Shown: positions 8,920 to 19,384, counted from the stretch's first letter. The stretch: DNA of 64,000 nt from Rosellinia necatrix (GCA_021209875.1 JAGYVD010000001.1:4650001-4714000); one strand, 5' to 3'. Made by a program: numbers and translations. The notes: a model not told the origin generated them from the letters alone.

Positions 8920-11817
8920 ATGGCAGCTCCATCCCCCTCTGAGTCCCTGGACTCCTCTGGGATTCATGACATTCATACCGCATCACTTCAGAATCTACTT
9001 CTCGAGAGGGCAAAAGCGAGATCCCCTCGATTTCTCATCTTTTATCCTCAGGGGGATATCTCAACCACCCCTCTCCAGGTTTCGTATCAAGAATTGTACC
9101 AACGTGCAAGACAAAATAGTACTTTGGTCCGGTCTCTTCCTCAATTCAACGTCAACTCCCCAATACTTCTCCATCTGGGCGATCATTATGATTCCATCCT
9201 GTGGTTCTGGACGGTCCTGCTCGCCAACGGACTACCTGTCATGTCTTCCACCTTTAGCAGTGTCGAAGAGCATAGAACCAACCAGATCAATAACCTGTCA
9301 ACTATTCTAGAGTCGCCTATTTGCATAACGAGGACTAAGGACCTGCACCTCTTTGGAGAAGATCCTGTCATGCATATTTACACGATCGAACTATTGTGCC
9401 AAGGCCGCCAGCAAAGCCTGGATCTGAACTATACGGCGCAGCTGATGGATAACGGACATCATATTACGCAAAATGATGGGGTACCGAACGTATATGAAGG
9501 GGGGAGCTCCCTGGCAATGCTCATGTTGACGTCCGGCAGCACGGGAAACGCGAGGGCTGTCCGTTTGACTCACAAGCAGGTATTTGCGTCCATCATGGCG
9601 AAGTCGGCCGCTCGCATCCTTCCCGCCGGCCATCCGTTCTTGAATTGGATCGGATTTGACCACGTTGCTAGCGTCGTGGAGATTCACATTCCGGCCCTAC
9701 ATCTCGATGTAGATCAGATCCATGTTCACGCGTCAAACATTGTTTCTTCACCGCGAACTTTTCTCGATCTTCTCAGCCAGCATCGGGTCTGCCGCACTTT
9801 TGCGCCTAACTTTATGCTGGCGAGACTAGCCACGGTCGAGTTTGATCCGAAATGGAACTTAACGGCCTTGACTTTCCTTGCGTCTGGCGGGGAGGCAAAC
9901 GATGTGAGTACTTGCGTGGCTGTGTCTGCTCTCTTTGAGAAGTGCGGTGCCGCCAAGAACGTCATTGTTCCGGGGTTCGGCATGACAGAAACGTGTGCAG
10001 GATCTATTTACAACCTGGATTGTCCTAATGCGGATCTTCATCGTGGCTATACTGTGGCCTCTGTCGGGAAATGTATTGACGGGATAGAATTTCGACTGAC
10101 CGTAAATTCCGAGTCCGAGACCATAGAGCTCGCTGCGCCTGATGAGATCGGTAGCCTTGAAGTCCGTGGGCAGATTGTTTTTCAAGGATATTATCGCCAA
10201 CCCGAGGCCGACAGGAAATTCTTCACCTCGGATGGTTGGTTTCGCACTGGAGACCAGGGAGTCGTTGACGGTGCCAGAAACCTGCGGCTTATGGGCCGAA
10301 CTAAAGACGTGTTTAATATCAACGGCGTCAAAATGGCATGTTCTGATGTCCAAAACTACGTGGAAGGGGCGATACGCTCGGTTGTAGCTCGCACCATTTG
10401 TTTTCCATCAAAGGAAGACCACACGGAACGGATTACCGTTGCCTATATTCCCCTCGAGTGGCCGATGAAGGACGATGCCATTCTCAAGATCGAAGATCTG
10501 ATCGTGCAAGCTTGTTTTACCTGCTCCGGGTCTTCTCCTATAGTCTTTGCCATTGGAAAGGATTCAGCCTCTTTGCTTCCCACTACAGCGCTCGGCAAGA
10601 TATCCCGACTGAGGATGTCAACTATCTTCGCAGCGGGCCACTTTACGAAGGATATGAACCAACATCGACTAGAGGTGAGGAGAATCAGACAAAAGCAGCA
10701 CGCACATCTTCGCGAAAACTCCGACAAGAGTGCGACGGAATACGAAGAGCGGATAGTACGAGAGATCGCGGAAGCTATCGGCATCCCTAGTAGCAAGATT
10801 GATGTCGACACAAATATCTTTGAGCTAGGGATCACCTCCTTGGATTTGGTCCGCCTCAAACATTGGCTCGAGGGCCGACTCAATATCGAGTTGCCCACGG
10901 CCACATTGATAAGGAACGCTTCAGCTAGGGCATTGGCTACGGCGTTGTACAGTGAAGATCGTGCACAGCCCGCCTATGACCCAGTGGTTGCCCTAAACTC
11001 GAAAGGAATCAAGACACCGCTATGGTTGGTCCATCCTGGAGTTGGTGAAGTACTAGTATTTGTCGGGTTGGCGCAGCATCTTGGTGACGATGACCGGCCA
11101 ATATACGCGCTCCGAGCGAGAGGATTCGAAGGACAGGAGCCGTTTAACTCGATCGAGGAAGCCGTGGACATATACGTCGACGCAATTCGGTCAAGGCAAC
11201 CCTATGGACCCTACGCACTCGCTGGTTACAGTTACGGGACTATGCTGGCATTTGAGATATCCAAGAAGCTTGAAGCGTCCGGCGGCCAGGTGGGCTTCCT
11301 CGGTAGCTTCAATTTACCACCCCACGTCAAGATGCGCATGAGGCAGTTGAACTGGAACATTTGCCTGCTACACCTGAGTTATTTCACTGGGCTTACCTCG
11401 GAGGCCTTTGCCAACGAGCTCGAAGAACGAGGGGAGTTCCGCGCGCTGTCACGCTCTGACGCCGTGAAGCAGGTGCTGGAAGCTTCCAACACCAGCCGCT
11501 TAGAGGAGCTCGGGCTTAGCGAGGAAGATCTCATGCAGTGGACGCGCGTGTCTTACAGCCTGCAGAAACTGGCTGTTGATTACGACCCGGAGGGGACGGT
11601 TCACGTCATGGATGTCTTCCACGCTGTGCCGCTCAAGATGGCAGCTCGTTCCCGCGAGGAGTGGGTGGGCGAGCATCTGAGCAAATGGCAGGACTTTTGC
11701 GAAACCCAGCCATCGTTCCATGAAGTCGGGGGGGCGCACTACACGATGTTGGGCGTGGACCATGTAGATGCGTTCGCAGCCACGCTGAAGGCAGCCTTGA
11801 TGAAGAGAGGATTGTGA
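8920..11817 (+). CDS. NRPS-like A-T-TE synthetase (arylpyruvate-dimerising quinone/furanone type)
   Basis: This intronless gene encodes 965 residues with the order adenylation, thiolation, thioesterase and no condensation domain. Size and order match enzymes that adenylate aromatic 2-oxo acids and condense two of them into terphenylquinones, furanones or butenolides (TdiA, AtrA, MicA, ApvA families). Seen in the sequence: A3 TSGSTGNARAVRLTH near residue 204; A5 FGMTET near 352; A7 GWFRTGD; A8 GRTKDVFNINGVK near 457; A10 TTALGKISR with its lysine near 557; the phosphopantetheine serine in LGITSLDL near 640; the thioesterase signature HPGVGEVLVFVGLA; nucleophile motif GYSYG near 770; and His in GGAHYTML near 939. 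The A4 region reads WIGFDHVASVVEIH, as in arylpyruvate-using members, rather than a usual amino-acid pocket. All catalytic motifs look intact. The O-methyltransferase downstream on the same strand is the likely tailoring enzyme. The exact product cannot be deduced. Confidence 0.88.
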   Translation: MAAPSPSESLDSSGIHDIHTASLQNLLLERAKARSPRFLIFYPQGDISTTPLQVSYQELYQRARQNSTLVRSLPQFNVNSPILLHLGDHYDSILWFWTVLLANGLPVMSSTFSSVEEHRTNQINNLSTILESPICITRTKDLHLFGEDPVMHIYTIELLCQGRQQSLDLNYTAQLMDNGHHITQNDGVPNVYEGGSSLAMLMLTSGSTGNARAVRLTHKQVFASIMAKSAARILPAGHPFLNWIGFDHVASVVEIHIPALHLDVDQIHVHASNIVSSPRTFLDLLSQHRVCRTFAPNFMLARLATVEFDPKWNLTALTFLASGGEANDVSTCVAVSALFEKCGAAKNVIVPGFGMTETCAGSIYNLDCPNADLHRGYTVASVGKCIDGIEFRLTVNSESETIELAAPDEIGSLEVRGQIVFQGYYRQPEADRKFFTSDGWFRTGDQGVVDGARNLRLMGRTKDVFNINGVKMACSDVQNYVEGAIRSVVARTICFPSKEDHTERITVAYIPLEWPMKDDAILKIEDLIVQACFTCSGSSPIVFAIGKDSASLLPTTALGKISRLRMSTIFAAGHFTKDMNQHRLEVRRIRQKQHAHLRENSDKSATEYEERIVREIAEAIGIPSSKIDVDTNIFELGITSLDLVRLKHWLEGRLNIELPTATLIRNASARALATALYSEDRAQPAYDPVVALNSKGIKTPLWLVHPGVGEVLVFVGLAQHLGDDDRPIYALRARGFEGQEPFNSIEEAVDIYVDAIRSRQPYGPYALAGYSYGTMLAFEISKKLEASGGQVGFLGSFNLPPHVKMRMRQLNWNICLLHLSYFTGLTSEAFANELEERGEFRALSRSDAVKQVLEASNTSRLEELGLSEEDLMQWTRVSYSLQKLAVDYDPEGTVHVMDVFHAVPLKMAARSREEWVGEHLSKWQDFCETQPSFHEVGGAHYTMLGVDHVDAFAATLKAALMKRGL

Positions 11818-13245
11818 TGGCTTTGCAGGGTTCCAAGGCCTGCATGAAGGACTCCTGCAGGTATTATGTCTTTGCGATCGGTATGTAGCCCGTAGGCCGG
11901 TCAATAACAAGGATGATGATCATAGTTGCAGTAGTATTCAAGCCGCATGCACTTCAGTAACATCGTCACCCTGTCGTCGATGGTGAGTGACATTGCGATA
12001 GGACGGGCCAATCGGGCAATAGGCAATGGTGGTATTAATAGGCAACCACCTAATGTAGCTACAAATCGAGATGTAGTTACCTACTGAGACGTAGACTATA
12101 GTTCCCGAGATATAGTTCCCGAGATATAGTTCCCGAGATGTCGTCCCAGAGATGTATGGTCGGGATACATTACCGAAACGCCCATCGGCCCCGGCCTGGC
12201 ATTAGCACACTGCATTCTTTTTCCCGCTATTCCCCAACTTCTAGCATGCATGCGAAGTAATGGGAAACCTGTGGTAGATGCGACGCTGAGTATTATCCCT
12301 GAAATCGAATCCCCCGCACCCACGCCGCGGAGCTACAGGCGTCACACCACCGGCCTCAATACACACTCCCTGACCTACATGAAGCTACATATGACCATCT
12401 CTGTTTGGATTCCAGGCAAAAGTGCAGTAGCACGACCCGAAAATCAGGCTTCTGACAGTTAGCAGCATGCCCGGTGCTTCTGTATACGTAATAGTAATGG
12501 TGGTAGTGTAGGAATAACACCGCATACATCGTAAGCATACATTATTATTGCTTGTGTGTAGCGGCCAAACAAGAATTTGACAACCTTCATATTAACTCGG
12601 CGACCCCCTCAGTCAGTGCCCCCGTTATCGTCCCATAGCCCTCCAAGCTTTTGTCTCACTGACGAGAAGGTAGTTGCGCCTCCAAATAGCGGCGCGTCCA
12701 ATAACAGCGCACGCTCAGCGCCACCATAGCTACGTAGAAACCTAACACTTCAAAGTCCAGAACTGCACTATATAGCAAGCACCTGATAGGGGGTGCTTTA
12801 TATCGAGATAACGCCCCCGGCTCTCTCGTCACTCACTCCAAGCAAAGATAACGCACATGAGACAGTCTAGACTGCAGATCGCCCGAATGTACACGACCGT
12901 GAAAGATCGAGCGCGGGGTCATAACACAGCCTACTCCTGAGGTAGAACTGTAGGTTCTATGCCCGTCATGTGTATGATGACAGAAGGCTTGGGTACTTAG
13001 GCACATGATATGATCATCGGTTAAAGCATCGTAAATGGGTTAATGCATTAAGTCCTACGAATTACTCTGCGTGTTAAACAAGAAAGGCTTTATAGTAGTT
13101 TCGCAGCATTCACTTGTGTGAAATCTCCGTGGGTAGCGTTTATAGCCGCCTGGGGAATCGATTCTTGGGTTTTATCCTCGTGTAATCTATCTCACTGTAG
13201 CCCCAAGTCCATCGCCGGAACTGTTGAATACCAACAGGGCTCAAG
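11818..13245. other. Intergenic between synthetase and O-methyltransferase
   Basis: No gene is visible. It contains a 14-bp tandem repeat (12098-12153) and probably the 3' end of the synthetase transcript and the promoter of the methyltransferase. Short open frames here (12096-12323 minus, 12250-12462 plus) have no recognisable features. Confidence 0.6.
12098..12153. repeat. 14-bp tandem repeat, three perfect copies plus one degenerate
   Basis: The unit ATAGTTCCCGAGAT occurs three times head to tail (12098-12139), followed by a diverged copy GTCGTCCCAGAGAT. It lies between the synthetase and the O-methyltransferase, about 280 bp after the synthetase stop. Confidence 0.85.
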
Positions 13246-14623
13246 ATGCCATCGGAAATGGATGCTGCCTTATCCAGGGTCCGGGAACTTATCCCCGCAG
13301 TCGATGCTGGGTCTCGACCGTCACTCATCGCTGTCCTCCATGAAATCGCGTATTCTCTTGAGACCCCTGACGACACACTTCATCGATATGGTGCTATGGT
13401 GAGTTGAAGAGTGTCCCTCATACTACATGCTAAAGGCTTTGTTAGAATCTTCAAACGGCCGTCGTCAAAATTGGATTTGATTTAGGATTGTTCAAGTTCC
13501 TCGCCGAGCGCGGAATCCCTACTTCCTTGCACGAACTCTCGGCGACCATACCTGCAGAGCCCCTATTGTTAGGTAAAAAGTCACGATATGCCTTGATCAC
13601 CCAATTAGATTCTTAGAAGCTGACGTATCTAACTACCCACAGGTCGATTACTAAAATACCTTGCTGCTATCGGCGTAGTTCAAGAAATTGAGTGCGATCA
13701 ATACGCCGCAAACCACCTGACAAGGAATCTATCGACGAAAGTGGCCGAGGCAGGTATTAGTCACTAGTAAGTAACAAGACCTTATGGAGTACTCTTAGTT
13801 GACCGTAATCAGTTTTGCCACCGTGAGCCCTCAGTACCAAGTCCTCCCAGATTTCTTGCAGCGGACGGGCTATAAAACCCCCACCGACGGGCTGCACACG
13901 GCCTTCCAAGATGCCTGGGAAACAAGTGCTGATCAGTTCTCCTGGTTCGCGGAGCACCCTGAGAACCTAGAGTACTTCAACAACTTCATGGCTTTTCGAC
14001 GCGAACCACAGCTTTCGTGGCTTGCCGTATATCCTGTGAAGGAAGAGGTCCGAGACTGGGACCCAAAAAAGCCGGTCTATGTAAACATTGGCGGAGGCAT
14101 CGGGCATCAGTGCGCACAATTTCTCGAGAAGTATCCCGAGGTGCCCGGGCGGGTAATTCTTCAAGATCTCCCACATTCGGTGAACAAGGCGTTGCCTACT
14201 CCAAGGGTCGAGAACGTCGCCCATGATTTCTTTGAACCCCAGCCAATCAAGGGTTAGGACTTTTACCATGGCAGTGAAAAGAACTGAGTATAACTAATTG
14301 TTCATACAGGGGCAAAGTTCTACTATATGCGAGGCGTTCTGCATAACCATCCTCCAAGCCGAGTTCAGAAGTTGTTAGAGAACATAAAGCAAGCTATGGA
14401 CCAGGAATCTATTCTTCTACTGGACGAGATGATTCTCCCAGATACGAAAGCTAATGTCGACGCCGTGTCTCTGGATATCACCATGCTTTCGGCTTTCGCC
14501 GGCATGGAACGCACCGAAGCACAATGGCGGTTGTTGATCAAGAATGTCGGGCTAAGGCTGGTTAATATCTATCTGTACAATCCCGTCAGTCATGAGAGCG
14601 TGATGGATATACGGCTACCATAG
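13246..14623 (+). CDS. SAM-dependent O-methyltransferase of the metabolite locus
   Basis: This predicts a 385-residue COMT-like O-methyltransferase. Five exons join as 13246-13398, 13446-13572, 13643-13766, 13813-14252 and 14310-14623; every junction has GT-AG ends and keeps the frame. The first part is the dimerisation winged helix (GLFKFLAERG...LSATIPAEPLLLGRLLKYLAAIGVV). The SAM-binding loop reads VNIGGGIGHQC, with Asn where many relatives have Asp (V-D-V-GGG-x-GH). The acidic loop is RVILQDLP, followed by HDFFEPQPIKGAKFYYMRGVLHNHP. The histidine in LHNHP is the expected catalytic base. The ending is GMERTEAQWRLLIKNVGL. It lies 1.4 kb downstream of the A-T-TE synthetase in the same orientation and most likely methylates a hydroxyl of that enzyme's product. 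The ATG at 13246 is preceded by an in-frame TGA. Family confident, substrate unknown. Confidence 0.87.
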
Positions 14624-15610
14624 GCGCAGCGAAGGTATGAAGATATTAGTCAGCCACCGAGCCCGCGAACTCTTTTTCTCTTATTGCTAGAGCGAATCAA
14701 GGGTGGCCCCTGTATATCGGTATCATAACGACGCAAGAAGCTCCAGAATAGATAGTCCTAGCTAGGTTACAGCTCCCACATTTTCCTAGTTGACATGCTG
14801 TGTGTCTTTCGTGTTAAGTAAACAAGGTACCCTGTACCGAGTGTCTTGCTGAGTATCTGTAGGTACCCGCTAACTGATCTAACATTATAGAAGGGTTTAA
14901 ATGGGTTCCATTTGCTATACCAAGGGGAGTAATGGTGATTGCACGTAGTTACCCCAATTCATCAACGCAATTGATCATTGAATCTCAGAATGAATTGTAT
15001 TTGACGCCATCGCTTTGACGCGTCGTCCTATAATATTTTCTACCATTTTTATATAACTTTTGGATCAAGTAAAATGATCTTCTATTAACATCTAATTGGG
15101 CTTTAGCAAGAGAGCAGTGCTCCAGAACGCTTATGGTCGGAAGTTAGATAAGTGATACCTCTTCTCTGGTATTATGTCTGGATCATAGTGGGTTGAGATT
15201 CGAGAACACAGGATTGGAGATTGCTACCTCTCAGTCACCGTATTTGTTAGGGGCATCCTTATACCAAGAGTTGAATGTGTTTTTTGTAGAACGTGTTTAT
15301 AGAAGCATCATCATAATAACATGCGCTGCTTAATATTCACTCGCTTCAATACTATGAAAACGCTCGTTAGCCCTCGAACCTAACAGCTACAAATTCTAGT
15401 CCAACCGTCCCATCCTGCTCATATAGCAGCCGTTGTGATCTCACCGGCGTCTCAGCATGAACCCACGTGTTGAAACATGAAAAGATGGCCCCCCGAAACG
15501 GGCGCTATATAAACACTTCTGTAAGAGCAGCCAGATAACCTGTCGTATTCGCACCCAGATCATGCATCCCACGCGTATACCACCTCTCCCGCCGCATCCT
15601 CGATATCAAC
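14624..15610. other. Intergenic, no gene seen
   Basis: AT-rich, with stops in all frames. It marks the right-hand end of the synthetase/methyltransferase locus. No repeats or RNA genes were recognised. Confidence 0.55.
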
Positions 15611-16039
15611 CTAAAGCTGGCACTGTGCGCAGCCAGGGGCCAGCATGTCGAGTATGACCCAAATCGCGCAGCCCGCAATCAGCAGCATCACCGCCAAGCG
15701 GTAGCGGCCCGCACCAGGTATATGCAGAGGCCCGGGCGGCGGCCATACAGGCGGTCCTGGTAGTCCGGCACGATCTCGCAGCCAGAGCTGAAGCTGAAGC
15801 CCCCACGCCCGCACCCGGCCGCCGCAGCGCCGGAGCGCGCGCCGGGAGCCGTACGGGAGCAGTGGGGCTGCGAAGACGAGGTATGGGATGAAAATAGGCA
15901 CGGATAGCGCGAGCCCCGCGATGGCGCGCGTCCAGACGTTCCGAACCCACTAGCTTGGCGTCTCCGACACCAGCTTCGCGGACAGGTAGACTACTAGGAG
16001 TAGGTAGAAGGTCCCGAGGAACACATAGCGTGGGATCAT
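15611..16039 (-). pseudogene. Small membrane protein ORF interrupted by one in-frame stop
   Basis: An ATG at 16039 opens 29 codons of hydrophobic sequence (MIPRYVFLGTFYLLLVVYL...). A TAG at 15952-15950 follows, after which the same frame continues for 113 codons to a TAG at 15613-15611. The downstream part has two more hydrophobic stretches (AIAGLALSVPIFIPYLVFAAPLL and RLAVMLLIAGCAIWVILDML) and is GC-rich, unlike its surroundings, so the whole looks like one coding unit of about 142 residues with three membrane segments. A single C-to-T change in a glutamine codon would explain the stop. A 45-nt GT-AG intron (GTAGTC...GCTAG) removing the stop is the alternative, but it lacks a good branch site. 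The family is unknown. Confidence 0.45.
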
Positions 16040-16845
16040 GTTTTCGATGGTTATATTGTGGCTCTGTAGACTGGATTGGAGAGTGGCCTGGTCAAGAACA
16101 ATATTTGGCGGTTTGTTATTTGTATTGGATGCTGCTGGCGCGCGTGGGCGGCTGGATTAATCAAAATGTATGACGAAGCGCCGAGATCTATTTAAGAGTA
16201 ATAAAGAGCATGTGAAGTGATATGCATATGATTAATCTGGTGAGCATGAAGCTAAGGGTTCTCACGCAATGGGAAAAGTTGGGTTTAATTTAATAAATAT
16301 ATTCGCCGAGTAGTTTTGGCCCATACATTTATTTACTGTCATAAGGTTGTTGCCTTGAATTGTAATTCTGATTATGATAGAAACTACGATGGCATGTACA
16401 TGTCAATAGGTATTTATTTTACGTTTACTGAAGGAATCACGCCCGAAGAGAAAAGGGGGCAGAAAATACGTCAACTAATAGGCAGATATCGAAGGCGCTA
16501 CTTACAATAAGTATGTCGGTACTTACGACCTAGTTATGTCTTTTAACTTAGACAACCCTTTTCTTTCCGTTTGCGTACTATCACACATACTTATTCACGA
16601 TAGACAGAATTCAATAACCAAAACCAAAAAAAAAAACACACCAAAAAAACACACCAAAAAAACACACCAAAAAACACCAGGAACAAAAACTACATGTTCA
16701 CTGCGTCTACGCTAGACTAGCTACTTACTTCCACGGGGCCGTAACAACAACAACCTCTCATCTACGGCCGTAAAAAAAAAACATCCATCCACTCCCCTCT
16801 CCCCCTCTCCCCCTCCTCCTTCCCACGCGACGGACGTCGTTCTCA
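16040..16845. other. Intergenic with A-rich tandem repeat
   Basis: No gene is visible. A-rich 13-bp tandem copies (AAAAAAACACACC) lie at about 16624-16676, 3' of the minus-strand gene that follows. The remainder is AT-rich. Confidence 0.6.
16624..16676. repeat. A-rich 13-bp tandem repeat
   Basis: Three to four head-to-tail copies of A6-11CACACC. Simple-sequence DNA downstream of the gene at 16846-17682. Confidence 0.75.
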
Positions 16846-17682
16846 TCAGAGGTCGACCCAATACGCCTCGCCATCGCCATCGAGGACCCTACCGCGTCCA
16901 CGTCCACGTCCGCGCCCACGTCCACGACTACCGCCATCCCCATCATCATCATCACTGTCGTCGTCGTCGTCGTCGTGGTGAAAGTCCGACGGTCCATTCC
17001 CGTCCGCGTACACGCCGTACCGCGAGCGCTCGCGGCGCTCGACGACGCGGTCGAGCAGGATGCAGAAGAGCACGAGGGGCAGGAACGGCGCCGCCGCGAG
17101 CAGCACGAGCGCCCGCCGCGCCCCCTTCCCCGCCGCCCGCCCCGCCCGCCGCAGCGCCGCCCCTACCCGCCGCCCCCGGTGCCGCGCGTGCCGCCCCAGG
17201 TGGTGCAGCTCGATCGCCACCGTGCTCGGCCGCGACAGCCGAGGCAGCTCGCTGATCGAGACGCGCTGGGGCCGCCGCTTTTCGCTCGCGTTGCTGCCGC
17301 CATCACCGCCGTCGCCGCCGCCGCCGCTGCTGCTGCTGCTGCTGTTGTTGTTACTGGTGTTGGTGGTGGTGGTGGTGGCGGCGGTAGTGGTGGTGTCGTT
17401 GCCGCTGCTGCTGCTGCTACTGCTGCTGCTGTCCGTTGTTGGCGTTACAGTCGCTGTTGTTGTTGTTGTTGTCGCTGTCGTTGTCGCCGTCGTTGGCGTT
17501 GGCGTTGGCGTTGGCGTTGGCGTTCGCGCTGGCGTTCGCGTCGGCGTCTTCGAGGTCGCTGCTACTACTACTTCGATATGCGTCTCGTATCTACTGCTGC
17601 CGCTGCGGGATGAGCTCGCGCTTACTTCGCGGATCACTTGAATCGTCCTCTTCAACTTCGAGAGTTTCTCGCGGAGGCGCAT
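16846..17682 (-). CDS. Low-complexity one-TM hypothetical protein
   Basis: This single open frame of 278 codons is of unrecognised family. In order it shows a short basic start (MRLREKLSKLKR), a Thr/Pro-rich tract of TPTPTP and poly-Thr, runs of Ser, Asn and Gly, a basic region (KRRPQRVSISELPRLSRPSTVAI) and a stretch rich in Arg/His/Gly. One probable membrane helix (ALVLLAAAPFLPLVLFCILL) is followed by RSRYGVYADGNGP, a poly-Asp tract (HHDDDDDDSDDDD) and Arg-Gly repeats before the end. Much of the protein is encoded by trinucleotide microsatellites, so length probably varies between strains. The open frame, the membrane helix and the non-repetitive RVSISELPRLSRPSTVA and RYGVYADGNGPSDF segments argue it is real. 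Other frames here are also open because of the repeats, so some doubt remains. Confidence 0.55.
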   Translation of the reverse strand: MRLREKLSKLKRTIQVIREVSASSSRSGSSRYETHIEVVVAATSKTPTRTPARTPTPTPTPTPTTATTTATTTTTTATVTPTTDSSSSSSSSSGNDTTTTAATTTTTNTSNNNSSSSSSGGGGDGGDGGSNASEKRRPQRVSISELPRLSRPSTVAIELHHLGRHARHRGRRVGAALRRAGRAAGKGARRALVLLAAAPFLPLVLFCILLDRVVERRERSRYGVYADGNGPSDFHHDDDDDDSDDDDGDGGSRGRGRGRGRGRGRVLDGDGEAYWVDL

Positions 17683-18559
17683 CGTGAAAGGTGGAGCCTG
17701 GCCCGGGTTGGCCAGTTGCCCAGTCGGCCAGTTGGCTAGTTTGCTGGCTATTAGTTGGCTGGGTTGACTGCTTTCTTTTCTTTCTTTTCTTTCTTTTTTT
17801 TTTGGTTGGTTTGTTTGTAGTGTTCGGACAATCTATCTGGTTTTACAGCCAGAGAGACACAGGCACACGGGGGAGGCGTGTTGCTACATCCACAGACGCA
17901 TCATGTTGAAAGATTTCCTAGGTTGTCTTTCTTGGATAATATTGTTAGGTATGAGTTATCGGATTTCCGAGGAATCTTAGAGAATAACTGATCCGAATTT
18001 TATATCTTGAGCCTTTCTTTTCATTAGGTATGAAGTTGTTGAGGAACTGGCCAGGAGTGCGGTTGAAACCGAGGCAGGAGTCTAGACTTCTAAACTGGAA
18101 TGCTGGTGTTGAATTGTATTTAGTACTAGTGTTGGGAAGTGAGTCGGATTGTTTGCTCTACAGCTAGCTTAAATTCGAACATTACACCCGGCAGCACCTC
18201 GACTTCAAATACTTCACTTCAAGTTAAACAATAGCACACAATAGTCCAATCGTTGCTCCGACACTCGGCCGGAATAACTTTGCTTCGCTCCCCCTCTGTC
18301 TCGCTTTTGTCTTTCCCCTTTACACCACGTGGGATAATTCTCTATGGTCTATAGGTTATCTCTATTGATAACTACCTGCGTACAGTATACCCCTGGCGGA
18401 ACCCAATGGGACAGTGCTACTTCAACCTGGCCTGAGCCGTCTGTTCCACAAAAAAAAAAAAAAACACTGAAGGGCTGAAGTCGTCAGCTGGGGGTCCGGC
18501 GGTTTGGCCACGTCTCTATACCCACAGCCGCCACCGATATGCACAGTTATAGTGCGCGT
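17683..18559. other. Intergenic, no gene seen
   Basis: Contains a (TTTC)n pyrimidine tract near 17768-17800 and a poly-A run near 18450. Nothing coding was recognised. The left part is presumably promoter of the minus-strand gene at 16846-17682. Confidence 0.55.
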
Positions 18560-19384
18560 CTAATAATTCTCCCAGAGCTCTTTGCGATAACCATCGGTTA
18601 GCCGGTCATCGGATCCGTAAACTTCCTGCCACCCGACAAATCCTTGGTCCAGAACATAGACCTTCTGCGCTTCCGCTCTCCCCACACCCTCTCCCGGACT
18701 GGTGGCCTTAGCATTGGCAGTAGCCGCCTGTTTCTGGCGTAAATATTGCAAAGCGGCGCTGGGGCCACGTTGCTGACTTAGAGCGCAATGAAAGACAACG
18801 ATATCCTTGTCCGCAAGCTTGCGTAGCAGCGTCGGCATGGTAGCGTCGAGGCTCTGGCTTGGGAAATGGAGCGAGTTGCGGATATGGCCACCAATATGGT
18901 CTGCAGAAAAAGGGAAATGTGAGCCCGACCTGCCCATCCAGCTATAGGATACGTCGTGTATCGTGCCATGCCCGCATCTCACGCCGAGACGTGTCAAGGG
19001 AGTTTAAGACAGAAGAGGGAACAAGGGACAAGGGACAGGCATCGGACGTGGATAGAGATGCCGGATTTTCTACAACAGAGGGCTGAGTGAGATTAAACAC
19101 GGATTTATTTGAAATCAAAGGCTCATGGAGACACAAGGGATCAAACCATGACGATTACATGGCGACTACAACGACAACGACAACGACAACGACAACGGCG
19201 GAAATGGACGAATATACCTACCGTCATCTCGAACATCGACAATGGCAATGGCCCCCTCGGCCGTCATGCTGTCTTGTCGGGCCGTGCCTTTAGCGGCGCC
19301 GGTAGTGCTATTGGTGGCGAGAAGCATCTCGGCCAACTTAGACGCGGTGATGCGTTCCAGGCTGGAGAGTGTAATGAGGGACAT
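18560..19384 (-). CDS. Cdc25/rhodanese-fold phosphatase or arsenate reductase (Ibp1/Acr2 type)
   Basis: Two exons (19222-19384 and 18560-18900) give 167 residues with a single rhodanese fold of the Cdc25 kind. Exon 1 contains IVDVRDD; splicing joins it to DHIGGHIRNS, the usual VRDxDHIGGHI signature. The active-site loop HCALSQQRGP has Cys at about residue 93 and a CX5R arrangement as in Ibp1-type Cdc25-like phosphatases and Acr2 arsenate reductases; a plain rhodanese would lack this arginine spacing. The ending YVLDQGFVGWQEVYGSDDRLTDGY also fits. The protein would be cytosolic or nuclear. Which substrate it uses, arsenate or phosphotyrosine, cannot be told from sequence. The intron (18901-19221) is 321 nt, much longer than others in the window, with a GTAGGT donor, CTGCAG acceptor and an internal CAACGA repeat. 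Confidence 0.8.
19166..19199. repeat. ACAACG hexanucleotide repeat
   Basis: About five copies of (ACAACG)n lie inside the long intron of the Cdc25-like gene, near its 5' end. Confidence 0.7.
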
